Positions 26,141-38,674 are shown, counted from the stretch's first letter. The stretch is 64,000 nucleotides of DNA from Lingula anatina (GCF_001039355.2 NW_019775379.1:233198-297197), one strand, 5' to 3'. A program made the numbers and translations. Notes: generated from the sequence alone by a model not told the origin.

Positions 26141-27239
26141 CACAGTATATGGAACTTCTCTGTTGTTCTGTGAGCAAAGAACCAAGAGGCTGGAGCCTGG
26201 AGGTATCAAAGAATTCCTTGGAAGTATCGACTAATACTAGTTAATGGCCATAGCCAAACATGCTTGCACATTACTCCAGCGCGAGAGACTTCTACTGGCA
26301 AAATTTCGTTGTCTCTTCTGAACAATAAGGAGTCAACATCACGAGGAATAGTGCCATGGTCTACTGCCATGCAATGTACAACACACCGTACACAATGTAC
26401 AAAATTCTTACAAGTTGTGATTATGAGTCACAAGCATCTTTCAAACGCCGTGACCCAGTTCATTTCTTGAGTGTCAACTGAGTTTTCTTTTTATACATGG
26501 CCCACAATGCATTGCTAAAAGGTCATTTTAGGGCTGAGGTGAAGATGGAAATAGCTTTGCTCTTTGTTCTTTTTTTACTTATTACTTGTAAGGATTCATG
26601 AATTTACGAGTTTATTTTTAAAGCAGATTTTGTTTTAGATTTACTCAGTAAAATACATGTAGCCCTGTGCTGCCCTTTTGATTATAAAGTCACATGACTG
26701 GAATTCTCCTTCGCTCTCTGATACGGAAGAGACGACTTGCCGAGGTTTAGATGAGAAACGTAGATGAACAATTTACTGTCAGTTAAATGACTTGTAGTTT
26801 TGTTGGGTATGTTTCGCTGTTTTATTCATTATTATTCACTTATAATTTACACGGCAGTATTGCACTTTTAAAATTGGTTTCACTTCACTAATATTGTGAA
26901 CATTATAAGTTTATAGTTTCACTTTCAGCTTGGTAAAAGAAAACCAAATTTCGTGGTCAAATGTCTATTATTATGAATTGTGCTGTATATGTTAGTATAT
27001 TGAATTGCACAGTCTCTACAGTTGGTTGATTATAAAATAAACATGCACAATGACTGCAGGGAACACAGTATCTGAATACCGGTGTAACGAAACTGTAACA
27101 TAAGGTCCGCCCTCCATATAATAGTTAAAGATTAGCCTGCCCTAAGCTGGTCAAAGTCTAAGGCGAGGCTGACCTGTACAAATGAATGGGAAGCAGACTT
27201 TATCATGGGGGACTCTCTGCCACGTTACACCGGGTACAG

Positions 27240-27300
<61 letters not shown>

Positions 27301-27413
27301 TGTAGTGGTTGTATTGTAGTTGAGACTCATGATTAACTCAGTGCAGAAGCAAATGAAAATCTCAACTACAATACAACCACTACAAAAAAAAAAAAACGTT
27401 ACACCGGGTACAG

Positions 27414-27456
<43 letters not shown>

Positions 27457-27519
27457 TTGTAGTGGTTGTTTTGTAGTTGAGACTCATGATTAACCCAGTG
27501 TAAAATATGTATTTTTCAG
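26141..27519. other. Head-to-head interval between cystinosin and the Mab-21/TPR gene
   Basis: Both neighbouring genes are transcribed outward, so this ~1.4 kb must hold both promoters. A splice acceptor (TTTTTCAG ending at 27520) suggests that the Mab-21 leader is spliced from an upstream non-coding exon. The interval also holds a short plus-strand frame at 26545 beginning MEIALLFVLFLLITC, like a signal peptide and followed by GTAAGG, and a hairpin/microsatellite cluster at 27221-27500. Confidence 0.5.
27221..27500. repeat. Tandemly duplicated AT-microsatellite unit with an internal hairpin
   Basis: A unit starting CGTTACACCGGGTACAGAA, followed by an (AT)n run, a T-tract and GTAGTGGTTGT, begins at 27221 and again at 27397 (offset 176 bp). 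Between the two, 27360-27395 is the reverse complement of 27291-27325 over about 34 bp including the T/A tract, with a ~34-nt loop. It ends ~40 bp before the Mab-21/TPR ATG. It could be an inverted third copy, a cruciform-prone structure or an assembly artefact. Confidence 0.85.
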
Positions 27520-27540
27520 ATTAAATAACAAGCTGTTAGT

Positions 27541-29805
27541 ATGAGTGAACAACTAAAAAACACTCTTGATTGGGACTGGACTGCGACTGTCCCTCTGCAG
27601 CACCTGTCTTTAATCATGCACAGCATCCTACCCCCAGCACACCTGAAGCCAAATCCACACCTGGAAGCACAGGTACAAGAGTTGATCAGCACTAAGACAA
27701 CAGACAGCTCATTGGAGTTGATTGGCAATGCATTTGAAGGGATAATCTTTCCAACCCTCTGCCGCAGATCAGATGGTAAAGTGTTTATTGATAACCCATC
27801 CTCACCCCTGTCGTTGGTGGTGTTGAATGATCGTTCCGTTGGGAAAGAAGGTGGCGACAGACAGCTCTATGCTCATTTCCAGAACAATGGAGTACATCCT
27901 GGTTTTGTGAGGTTAACCAAGCTGGATCCAGACAGATTCACGGCACCAGTAGCAGGCAATCATTTTGTGTCCGCAGAGAAGATATCTGACATGCGTATCA
28001 ACTCCCATGTCTCTCAAGATAAGCAGTGCCTTGTATATTCAGACCATACTGAGCTGGATCTACAGCAGATTCTTAATCGCCAGACGATTGCATTCCCTTG
28101 TCCTGAGTGGCCTTCAGAAGCAGAAGCATGGAGGAAGCGACAAAGAAAGTCAAAATGGCCATCACAAGATCTGGTAGAAGAAATTGTGAAGAGTGGCTGC
28201 CATGTAATCCCAGGTGCCCATCCTAGCAGCAAAAACAGAGAAATTGAGTGGGGATTTTCATTTGCTTCTGCACAGAAGAAGCTGGCACAGACATTCACAC
28301 CAAGTCAGCGCCATTGTTTCCTGCTCTTCAAAATGTTGTACTATGACTACCTGGACCTGCCCACTTTCATCACCCCTGACCACCTGCTAACCCTGTTTCT
28401 GTGGGAGTGTGAGAAGATTCCACAAGAGGAGTGGGCGGGTCTCAACATAGCGACCATATTCCTGGCCCTGATTGATAAGCTACTGTATGCTGTGATAGAA
28501 GGAGAGTTGTCAGATTATTTCATTCCAGAGTATAACACCATTGATTTTATTCCTGAAGATTTTGAGTTTCATCTGATGGATAAGATCAGCCGATTGCGGC
28601 AGGATCCTCTGACACATTTGCTGAACTTTGCTAGCATCTACAGATTTTCGTTCTCACCCTCAGAAGAGTGGAAGACTTTATCCAAACCACTTCTAGAAGA
28701 CATACAGGAGCTGCATGAGGATCAGAGTAGGTCTACAGTAAAGGCTTTCCTGCCATTTGCAGACAAATTAGCAGCTTGTTTCTTAAAAGAAACCAAGGAT
28801 AAGGAAGTGTTGCATGCCTACCAGTTTATTGCTTCAGTGTTTTTGCAGGGAAGACTCCGTGTTTTGGATCTTTTCTCAAGTGCACATCAGCGTGTTGGAG
28901 AAGACCTAAACCTTTGCATACAGTTAATGGAACTCAGCAAACGAGAATTTCCGGACAACAAGCACATGTATAGTCTTTTGGGGAACCTTGGTTGTATGTA
29001 TCACAGTCTGGCAAACAGGTCACCTGCTGGATCAGAAAAAAGAGAGAAGATGTTAAAGAAAGCAGAAGAGCAGTTTGGTCTAGCCTTAGCCTGTCCAGAA
29101 GCCTCTGGTGCCACTAGAATGGACTACTGCAACTTCCTCTGCAATGCCAGAGGACAGTATGTTGATGCCATTCCGGATCTGCTGAGGATTATTGAAGCAG
29201 AAAAGGAAAGGCCACAATCTGGAAACGCATATGACAGTGCAGAGGTGGGAAATGTTGATGAAAACCTCCAGTTAGAGATCCAGGCCTCTGAAACAAACAG
29301 TGTAACAGTATTGTCTGTTATGTATGCTTTTTACATGCTCATCAAGGCTTACCTGCAAATAGGAGAAGATGAACCTGCCTTGGCAACCCTTAAAGAGTTC
29401 CATGATTGTGTCCATGGAATCCTTAGAGAGAAGATTACAGATGTTGAAGAAATTGCCATTTCATTTAATCTTCTTGGATACAGTTACATGAGGCTGGCTG
29501 ACAAGGATGGTTATAAGAAAGCAGAAGCTGCCTTTAATATGGCGCTGACATGTAAGCCAAATTATGCATTAGCGGAAGAAAAGAGAGATGAGTGTAAGGC
29601 ATTAGTATTGTCACTAATTGGACCAGACGAACAGGAAGAAGTCGAGGAAGAAGTTATCCCACACAAAGATGGTGAGCCGGAGCCAGGTGCTCAGTCAAGT
29701 GGATGCCAAACTGGGTGCAATAGTGAATCTGCCAATGCTCAACAAGAGGAAGTATTGGATTTAGTTCAAACTCTTCTGGGTGATATGATATATGATCTGG
29801 ATTAG
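27541..29805 (+). CDS. Mab-21-like (cGAS-like receptor family) protein with C-terminal TPR-like repeats, single exon
   Basis: 754 aa in one uninterrupted exon. Residues ~55-100 occupy the place of the nucleotidyltransferase core. Residues ~205-300 show the Mab-21 helical signature: EWGFSFASAQKKLAQ, TPSQRHCFLLFK, then LLTLFLWECEKIPQEEW. Residues ~460-690 read as helical TPR-like repeats (LLGNLGCMY; then NLLGYSYMRLADKDGYKKAEAAF), followed by an acidic tail. Known cGAS-like enzymes use a G-S motif followed by an acidic E/D-x-D pair. Here the G-S is IGNAFEG and the acidic stretch reads SPLSLVV, so metal binding and cyclic-dinucleotide synthesis look lost (inference). A binding or scaffold role is likelier. 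Mab-21 plus TPR proteins are, as I recall, common in lophotrochozoans. The ATG chosen is the first in frame and follows a splice acceptor at 27519-27520. Ligand and pathway unknown. Confidence 0.82.
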   Translation: MSEQLKNTLDWDWTATVPLQHLSLIMHSILPPAHLKPNPHLEAQVQELISTKTTDSSLELIGNAFEGIIFPTLCRRSDGKVFIDNPSSPLSLVVLNDRSVGKEGGDRQLYAHFQNNGVHPGFVRLTKLDPDRFTAPVAGNHFVSAEKISDMRINSHVSQDKQCLVYSDHTELDLQQILNRQTIAFPCPEWPSEAEAWRKRQRKSKWPSQDLVEEIVKSGCHVIPGAHPSSKNREIEWGFSFASAQKKLAQTFTPSQRHCFLLFKMLYYDYLDLPTFITPDHLLTLFLWECEKIPQEEWAGLNIATIFLALIDKLLYAVIEGELSDYFIPEYNTIDFIPEDFEFHLMDKISRLRQDPLTHLLNFASIYRFSFSPSEEWKTLSKPLLEDIQELHEDQSRSTVKAFLPFADKLAACFLKETKDKEVLHAYQFIASVFLQGRLRVLDLFSSAHQRVGEDLNLCIQLMELSKREFPDNKHMYSLLGNLGCMYHSLANRSPAGSEKREKMLKKAEEQFGLALACPEASGATRMDYCNFLCNARGQYVDAIPDLLRIIEAEKERPQSGNAYDSAEVGNVDENLQLEIQASETNSVTVLSVMYAFYMLIKAYLQIGEDEPALATLKEFHDCVHGILREKITDVEEIAISFNLLGYSYMRLADKDGYKKAEAAFNMALTCKPNYALAEEKRDECKALVLSLIGPDEQEEVEEEVIPHKDGEPEPGAQSSGCQTGCNSESANAQQEEVLDLVQTLLGDMIYDLD

Positions 29806-30848
29806 TTTGCAAACGACAATTAATTCCGCAACATGAAAATAAGGACATGGAAAAAAGGAATGAAGTCAAGTGAAAAAAAAAACAGTGCCATCAGTGACGT
29901 ACTGCTAAGTACTGAGGTCTTAATTACCAGGGACTGCGACCCATTTTACAAGTATAAAATGTGATTTAGATCACGGGACTGCACATAAATAATTTGTTTC
30001 CCTAAATCTTCTAAGTTGTTGTACGTGGCTAATAAGTAGAACATAAAATGTGGAAGTTTTCAATCGATCCAGCCCTTGCAAGCGTGCTTTTTTTCTCCCA
30101 TTTGTATCAACTTTTGATACCTCGGTCGTTTTCATTCAACATTGAAGTACTCATTCACAATAAAAAGTATCTTTCCGAATTGGAAAATTTTGCTGAAACT
30201 TTTCTTCTAAGTGGATTATTATATTTCTTGAGCTTCAGACTTCTGATGAAAACTCTTTTCTACTGTGTTATTGCTATTGTAAAATTGAGATGTTTTGAAA
30301 AGCGAAACGAAAGAAGTTGAGCTTTTTGTGCCATTGTGTCCAATAGTTATCTTAGAGGTTACATTTATATGCAGAAAGAAATATCCCCTTGTTTGGGAAC
30401 ATAAGTGATAACGAGAAATTTATTGCTAAATAAATGACATACAAGACTTGTTGAATGTATTTCATTATGTAGAAATTATGTAAAAAAAGAGATAACAAAT
30501 CTAGCGGTTCAAGATATTTTATTGTAACTTTCAACTTTAAATTACGAACAAAATACATGTACATGAAAGAGTTGTAAGCCTCTGTATCCAAAACTTAAAG
30601 TACGATTCTCGGCTATACTCTGTTGTATGTATCAATATAATAACTACTTTCGCGTACCATAGGTCTAACAAGATACCTGGCCGAGCATAAGTATGAATTG
30701 AATTTTGAAATAGAATTAAGTCGAAAGATTGTCCTTAACTTAAAAGCCAAAAGTTTTTATCTGTTTTGACAAAAAATAAATCAGTGGTTAAATGTCTCCG
30801 ATATGAAAACAGTACTTGTCCTTACTAACGAAGAAAGTAAGGACTTAT

Positions 30849-30882
<34 letters not shown>

Positions 30883-32867
30883 CGTTGCCCTGTCGTTTAC
30901 ATGTACATTTTGCCCCGTGTATTAGGCCTACCAGTTTATAGTTAGGCCTACTTATAACAATGTTCATCACAAACATTACTTTATTTGCACGTAGTAGGAG
31001 GTGCGTAGCAGGAGGTGATCCAAAATTGTTCAAATATCTCACATATAATTGGAACTCGATGCCAAAAGATATATAAAGGTGCATTTATGTATATATATGT
31101 TCATCACGTTTTCTGTACCCCTGCAATTCGGTCAACTGTTAAATCCTTAAAAATTGAAATGAAAGCTCATAAAGTCTACTGATATACGAATTTCTTATTT
31201 TTCTTCGCATTTCTAGAAGACGCGGAAATACAGCTTTTGTGTGCACAGGTGCCAATCGCAGGTATTTTGGACAAAGTGAAAAGGTTTAGTAATTTGTCTT
31301 TGTCTGAATACAACATGCACGCATTTAAAACTCCGCTAGACCCCCTGAAATACACCCCCGAACACTGCATTTATATTCTGTGTTATTGTGTTTGCTAGAC
31401 ATAATATTGTTTGTGTCAACATCAACATCATTACAGAGGAGTTGTGCATGGACATTATACTTAAATATACCTACTGGCATTTTTTTTTTACAACGAGTGT
31501 CATGCAAGTGAGATCGCGTCTTTTTTGTTAACAATGCCTAAAATAGGACGCCTTCATTTACACCTTGGGTTAAAAACTGGTTCATGTACAACGACCTGCA
31601 GTTAAGCGAGAGGCGGCGGGACAACGACGCCCACACAAAGAGTGTCTAAACAGGTCTGGTAAGTTGACCAATCTATGGACAATAATCTTTATTTAGGAAG
31701 AAACGGAAAATGGTGTTATTGATGTAAGAGTATGTATATAGTTATGTAAAATTCCTTAGGTATATTGTAAGCCGTTGCCAAAAAATCCTTATTTACTGCC
31801 TAAAATACATTCTTTTGGGTAACAGATAAATCTTCAGAGGTCAGTGACTAAATTAATTAATATTTATACACATGTCATCTTACCTGTAACGTCATAATTG
31901 CGATTTTGGGGTAAAAATTGAAAATCGGTTTCTCAAATTTCTCGTTTACCTGAGCATCCACGAACACCGTTCCAATGCCAATTTAATGACACTATGGAGT
32001 ACTCCAAAACCCTGCCAGCGATTTTTCTTAAAAGTCTTTGTTCAGATTTTATCGATGATAATGCAAAATAATGCCCCTTTTAATAAAAATCTGTAATTAG
32101 GGGCTTCTAACTTCCTAACAAAAACATTAAACCAAAATGACGGCACGGGATTGTAGTCCATACACTCGTGGTCAACTCTGGAAATTTTCGTTATAAAATC
32201 TTGTTGAGGAATGAAGTTACGCCCCGCACCGATTGCAATCTCCCCTCAAATGAGAAAGGTGTGAAATTGACGATTAAACTTTTGAGTAGCCTATGCTTAT
32301 ACATTCCAACGAAAAATATAAACGCGGATATTTTATAATTTCGAGGGGATTTTTTTGTTTTAAATCAGCACAGAGAAAAATTCATTATTGAATAAAAAGA
32401 TGCAGGAAGAACCTCATTTTGGTTTGATAATAAAGGCTTACATTGCCCTTAAATGTTTCTCTAAAGTTTATATGGTATTTGTTTAATTTCAATTATGTAC
32501 GGCAATTCACATTTGGTTTTACATCTACATCTATCTACCGTATATTTAGAGACCTCGAGTGAGAGTTTTGATGCGAAAGAAAGAAAGCCAAGAAAATCTT
32601 TTCTTGTCACCGTCGATATTTATCTGGTGCATACTGACCCTACCTCTTATTGAGCTTGAAAGTCACCTTTATTGGATGGAAATAGGTAGTTATAAGACAA
32701 TTAAAATTCTACGAGCGTTTCCATAAACATAATGTATATGCTTACCAGAGTAATATACCACTAATACAGCCCAAATATCACTATGGGCTGAAAGAAATAC
32801 GGGTCCGTGAGCTGATAATGTCCTTTTCAGTAACATTTTTTCATCTTGGATTAAAGTAGAAGTGAAA
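29806..32867. other. Intergenic interval, Mab-21/TPR to SLC22 gene A
   Basis: No coding feature is recognisable. It contains a poly-A tract (~30857-30882) preceded by a small perfect hairpin (GTCCTTACT / AGTAAGGAC, 30818-30844), and the presumed 3' UTR of the Mab-21 gene and promoter of gene A. Confidence 0.6.
30159..30164 (+). terminator. Candidate polyadenylation signal of the Mab-21/TPR gene
   Basis: AATAAA about 350 nt after the stop codon on the same strand. Confidence 0.4.
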
Positions 32868-35800
32868 ATGCAACAGGCGAGCGATTCGGGCAACACGTAT
32901 GGGGAACCCACTCGATTTGAGCACGTCATTGACAGAGTAGGTGAGTAACGGGGAAGTCTGTTATAAGGGTTAAGTTCTATATGAATAGTATTCACGTATG
33001 TTGCTAATAAGTTATGTAACAATGTATAAATACAAGTTCTCTCAGGGGGGGGGGGGGCGGCGGGTAATGTTAGGTTTGCCTTATTTGATCGCGATTGGTG
33101 TATCGTAGTCTTGAACTCGTATAGTACAGTTTTATATCCTACTCGAGACCATGGGTGTTTTAGTTCAACGTGTGTACGTTGCCTAAATAGTTCTGTGATG
33201 TTTATTATAGCGATAACTTCCAAATAAAATGATACTTCATTCAATAGCATTAATAAGAGAAAAGCAAAAGATAAGCTGAAGTTCAAACCACAGATTGGAG
33301 AGAGATGATGTCTAAGAGGATAAAATATTTGATGACAGTTTTTTTATAACAAGAAATTTATTTATAATATTAAACCAAGGCTGGCAGGCACGACTTGAAC
33401 GAGTGCGTTCCACGGTCTGTTACACTCCCATTACTCACAAGTTTAATATTTAGCCAATCAGAAACCTTGGTTGGTTTCAGCCAGATACAACACTCGTCGC
33501 CGAGACATACGTGAAAATTACTTGTGTATTGTCTCACCTGCAGTTCGACACTACACTCGTAATATTTCACATACAGCTCGGCGAATCGTATTGTATCTAT
33601 CACGTTATAACGCTTTTTGAATCGTTGTCCAATTGTACAGGTTTGTTGTATCTAGGGCAGGTCAAAATGGCATTTTATATGGATAAAATAGGGAATTTTC
33701 TGTATCCCCCAGTATCTAAAGCCAATTCGCGAGAAGACAAACGAGTTTACAAATGTTTTATTTATGTTGTAATGGTATTTGTGCAATTTCATGCCTCGAT
33801 TACAATTTACTTTGGAAATGTTGCACTTTGAATTTTAAGGTGGATTTGGGCGTCGACAATTTGCAATCTTTATGCTGATTAACTTTGGAGATTTTATCAC
33901 GTCAACAACGATCATGGGACCCGTGTTCTTCGGAGCGACGCCACGATGGACGTGTCCTGCATCAAATTGGACAAATGAAACCACGCATGTCCTACTTCCA
34001 GATTCCAGCACACAATCGTTAATTATGTATTCCTTCAATGAAACAGCTTTTGGTGACGCGAAGGAAATGCTCCAGCACGACTCGTGCACAGATAACAATG
34101 AAGTGTGTTCTGGCTTACAGTACGTTTCAGACTTCACTTCTATTGTGTCTGAGGTAGGTCCCAGGCATGGTGTTTGTGCATATGGTTTTAGAAAAAATTG
34201 GTTTCATAATATTATCATCATCATTGAAATAATGATATTTTTATTGAACTCTAAATAATATATTGTCACATTAGTAGCTTACTGCACTTTATGTTTTTAT
34301 AAAGAATGAATAATTTAAGCAAGTAATATCAAAGAAAAGTATAATGAAATAAATTGGATTCCCTTCCAAGCTTCATGTAATAATAAATACCCATTTAAAA
34401 GCTTTATTATGTCCAAAAGCAATTTTGTTTTACTTATTCCTATGAATAAGTATTCACATAATGAATATTTCATAATGATTTTACTAACTTGAACAACTCA
34501 ACAAAATTCATTAAGTACAACATAAGTACGTGCACTAAAAGCACTCAGAACGCGGACCTCCGCCAAGGCAAATTAATTTTCATCTCGATTAACTTCCAAT
34601 CAATTAACCAAGTAATTGATTAATTTAATGCTAATTAACTAATTAATTACTATTTTATAAAATTAACCGATTTGGTAATAGTTAATAAATCATCTCCAAA
34701 ATCTTGCCTTTTTCTGGCCTATCCTGAAAATTTCACCAAATTCCCCCCAATTTTTGCTAACAGATGGACAGACCAAATATAAACAACTAACTATAAACTA
34801 TTAATTTGTTTTTGAATCTTATCGTTTCTTACTTGGTCCATTCCCAACAGGTTCTGAAAAATTTCATCAGAAGCGTTTCACAACCTTTCCATAATGAGAA
34901 ACAAACAAAAAGACGAACGGAATTAGGAACTTAACCACAACAATCTTTAAAGGCGTCAACTTGCAAAAGTTGCCTTAGTTTTAATTGAATAAGTCGGATC
35001 TGCTGTAAACCACGAAACGTTGTTATCTAGAACTGAAGTAGGTACGTTATCATTTCAGTGGGATTTGATATGTGGTCAGAAGTTTGTTAGTTCTATCATC
35101 ACAACGCTTCAGATGGCAGGACTTCTCGTAGGAGCATTTGTGATCAGCCAACTCGCAGATTCCTTTGGTCGCAAACCTGTTTGGTATGCAGCTGTCACAC
35201 TGAGTGGGATTATTAGCTTCTCTAGCACATTCTCTCCGGGTTGGCAGGTGTTTGGAGCCATGAGGTTCTTCACTGCTATGTGCAGCGGCGGTGAGTTTGT
35301 ATATTCTGATCTTTTAGAGGAGAACTGTTAAAAAACTTTCCATTATTTTCTAAGGAATTTCAAACAGCAAAAAGAGAGAGGTCCTACTACATGGGTGGAG
35401 ATACAATTTTTTCTTCTTTCAACGAGTTTTATTATGATTGTGTAATCTTACAAACACTGCATGTAAGACGCTATACGTGTTCTGGCATATATCGCTCAGG
35501 TTCACAGCGTACATTATTTGACATACATACCGAAAAAAAATACTCGCATTTCACTAAACACTCTCCAGGCATATCTTTTGGGAAGCAACCCCTCCCCCCT
35601 CTTCTATTAGCACTACGTGGATGCATACACAAGCAATGCCGCATTTTAAACAATTCAATACCATATTCAATAAGATTAGTGGAAAAAAGGAATTAAAGTA
35701 GGTGTTTACGATTTTAGGATTGATTATTGTGAACTTCGTATGGGCTTTGGAGTTTTGTGGAACAAAATGGCGTACATTAAATGGCGCCATTGGTCTCTGG

Positions 35801-38495
35801 GTTGTTGGGGTGCTGCTCCTTACCCTGTTAGCCTATACCATCAGGGACTGGAAAATTATCATGTACATCACGTCACTTACTCCTTCTTTGATCTCGTGGT
35901 CGTTCTTTAGGTAAGTCAGTTTGTAAATTAAAGTTATCACAGTGACACTAATGTATGTAGGCTACTGTTTTTTGGTATTTAAATGTCTAAATCAAAACTA
36001 ACAAATATCTAAATGTGCTTCATCTTGCTTTTTTCCTACATTAATTAGGTTGTGGGTAAATGTATTTTAAATTAGCTATGTCAGAATTTCCGACTTTTGA
36101 CAATATTGTTATTCTCACAAAAATAGAAATACTTTAAAATACAATCATAATACCATTCAGTGCCGAAATGAAGGTAAGAGCATACGCAAGCGATAACATA
36201 TTGTACGACGTGGTTTTCTTCTTTATATTATTCCTTCGGCATGTTAGGATGGTTTTTGAGTTGGCCTGAACCGTAAAAAATATTGATAACGCAACTCGAT
36301 ATTTGTTTTTAAATAACTATTGGAAGCTTATTAACGTATTCTAAAGGTTCCTGCCTGAAAGTCCACGATGGCTAGCAATGAAGGGCCGACTTGAAGAAGC
36401 TAAATGCATACTTGACGCAATCGCAAAGAATAACAAGAAGGAGCCAGTGGAAATGTCACAAATACAGAAAGCGGTCGAGGTACACAGATACTTCCAAGTG
36501 TGGTGGTAATAAAAATTATGAATAAGGTCTTAAAGGTCTAGAATGCATATACTGATATCGGTGAGAGAATTCAATTGTATACATCGATATTATTAGCTAA
36601 TTCAATGTGTTAAATTTTGTCAGGAAGAGAAGCAACAAGCCGCCGAGGAGAGGCAATATAGTTTTTGGGATTTGTTTCGAACACCACAGCTGAGTCGTTA
36701 TAACGTGGTTCTAATGTTCATTTGGTAAGTATACCCTTTTCATACAGTTTACTAGTCTAAAACCTCGGGTATCTTTGCGCTAAGCTAATTTGTTGGGATC
36801 TGAAGATGACAGCCGGGGTTGTTTTAGACCTTCTGGTACATAATTCGTCACCTTCTTCTTATTCACTGGTTATTTTTAGGTGATTTTGCTACCTTTGTAC
36901 GAAATGCGACGTTAAGTTATTTAGGTTGATTTCTAACTGCGCTTAGGTTTGTGCAGTCTTCCACATATTACGGACTGTCTTTGAACGTAAACAATATGCC
37001 TGGCAACGTTTATACCAACACAGCGCTGCTTGCGGTGGTGGATCTACCGGTAGCACTTTCAACACTCTATTTAAATAATAGGTGAGTGCAAAAGCGAAAT
37101 GTTAATAGATTGACACGAATTAAGGGTCAAAAACCGTATCAATTATTTTGATATATAGTCTCAAAATAATGTACATGCATAGATAAGAAAATGGAATCTT
37201 TTAGACAAAGTGTGCAAAACCGTTCGCAAAACTGTGATGTGTGAGTTCTTAGGTTTTAGATTTTGAGTCACCTTCGGAAAAGTTGGGGAAAATTGCAAAT
37301 GCTGTGTTTTTACATAAAGGTCAAATGTGCATTAGATGCTTTTAATTGTTAAATAATGGGTATTATATTTGCTTTTAGGGTAGGGCGACGTATTACCTAC
37401 TTTGGTTTTATGCTCGTGGGAGGATGTGCTATTTTTTCTGTGATGTTCATCGCAATTTCAGGTATGGCAGAATATTATAATGGATGATGAAAGTCCTTAT
37501 TTGTTGAAGAAAAACTATTTCAACAGGAAAATGGAAACCTGAAAACGTTACGATTACTCTCAGGGACTGATATGTTCAATGTAACTTGACACAGAATACC
37601 CAATTATTTCTTATTTGAATATGAAACTAAACCTTTCCACAATAATTTTAGGCCAAAAAGAAAGCCTGAGCACGCTGGTCACAGTACTGGCTTTGGTAGG
37701 CAAGGCGGGGGTGGCGGCATCGTGGATCGCTAGTTCGCTTTATGCAGCAGAACTCGCACCCACCGTGATAAGGTGGGTGTTACTTTCTGGCAGCATTATA
37801 CGCACTACCTCCAGATCGTTAACGTTATAATTAAAACGTTAATTCGAATGATTAGTCTTTCTAACACACTGGTTTACTTTAAAACTGTTTAGAATTGGAC
37901 TTGCAAAATATTTAAAGTATGAAATGATCACTGTTTTATGTAGCCGAACTAAATGTAACGCAGAATATATATTTTTTTAGGAACATAGCATTCGGTACGG
38001 TATCGATAGCCGGGCGAATAGGTGGAATCGTAGCTCCACAGTTTCAATTACTGGTATGTCTATACTCTTTTACCTATGCATATATTTAAACTTGTCTTCA
38101 TGTCATATTATGAAGTCGGGTTGCTGATCATGTAAGGATCATCCCGTCAAGGATATCGTAAGATACTTTTGTCACTTTTTATTCATAGAGTCAACCGCTC
38201 AATCTCAGTGCTTATATACAGATTGACCTTTCCTCGCCCAATGCAATGAGAACTTTGTTCCTTTTCGTGATTTCAGAATTCGATTTCTATGGAGCTGCCG
38301 TACATTGTATTTGGTGGTTTGTGCCTGGCGATGGCCTTCCTTGGCCTGCTCACTCTACCAGAAACAAGGAATAGACCTCTGCCGGACGCGTTACCGGAAT
38401 GGTCATGTTGCGGAAGAGGGGAAGGGCACGTGGAGCTGGCACAAATTGGAGAAGCCACAAAAGATGGCGATCAATTAAATTTGCAGATATCGTAA
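32868..38495 (+). CDS. SLC22-type organic ion transporter, gene A (11 exons)
   Basis: Major facilitator of the SLC22 (organic cation/anion/carnitine) family; plasma-membrane, 12 helices expected; substrate cannot be predicted. Exons: 32868-32940, 33840-34153, 35059-35290, 35718-35910, 36347-36479, 36624-36724, 36947-37081, 37379-37461, 37652-37772, 37981-38053, 38277-38495; all phases agree, 558 aa. Exon 2 has the first helix after GGFGRRQ and a large extracellular loop with sequons and cysteines, typical of the family. Exon 3 holds the MFS motif A variant ADSFGRKP (~162-169), exon 5 the SLC22 signature PESPRWL (~274-280), exon 8 VGRR, exon 11 the end-of-helix-12 motif LPETRNRPLPDALPEW. It faces gene B tail-to-tail, stop codons ~705 bp apart. 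Exon 1 (MQQASD...) is inferred from phase, donor and the matching exon in gene B. Confidence 0.9.
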
Positions 38496-38588
38496 TGCTG
38501 ATGTGAGGACAAGAAATATTGTCTTCTGGTATTCATAAAAAGCATTTTTGCAAAAAACGCACGATTTATTTGATTCACACAAATACAA

Positions 38589-38594
38589 AATAAA
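38589..38594 (+). terminator. Candidate polyadenylation signal of SLC22 gene A
   Basis: AATAAA ~95 nt after the gene A stop, kept in the duplicate downstream of psi-A'. The nearest minus-strand AATAAA for gene B is at 38669-38674, so the two convergent transcripts would end only tens of bases apart. Confidence 0.5.
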
Positions 38595-38668
38595 AGGCAA
38601 AGCTTCCATATAAATCTGAGGCTAGGAACGGATGAATCTATCCGTAACAAAATATTTCTAAAAGGTTC

Positions 38669-38674
38669 TTTATT
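38669..38674 (-). terminator. Candidate polyadenylation signal of SLC22 gene B
   Basis: Plus-strand TTTATT, AATAAA for the minus-strand gene, ~530 nt after the gene B stop. Confidence 0.35.

Noticed and set aside
25947-26234. Plus-strand frame with cysteine pairs (CRECCTCG...CQQC) resembling a zinc ribbon
   Set aside because: It overlaps the tentative antisense cystinosin signal exon, contains two diverged copies of a ~25-bp repeat 118 bp apart, and matches no family I can name; probably chance or an old fragment.
32690-33286. 198-codon minus-strand frame
   Set aside because: It runs antisense over exon 1 of SLC22 gene A and its intron, has no domain-like sequence and lacks supporting splice signals.
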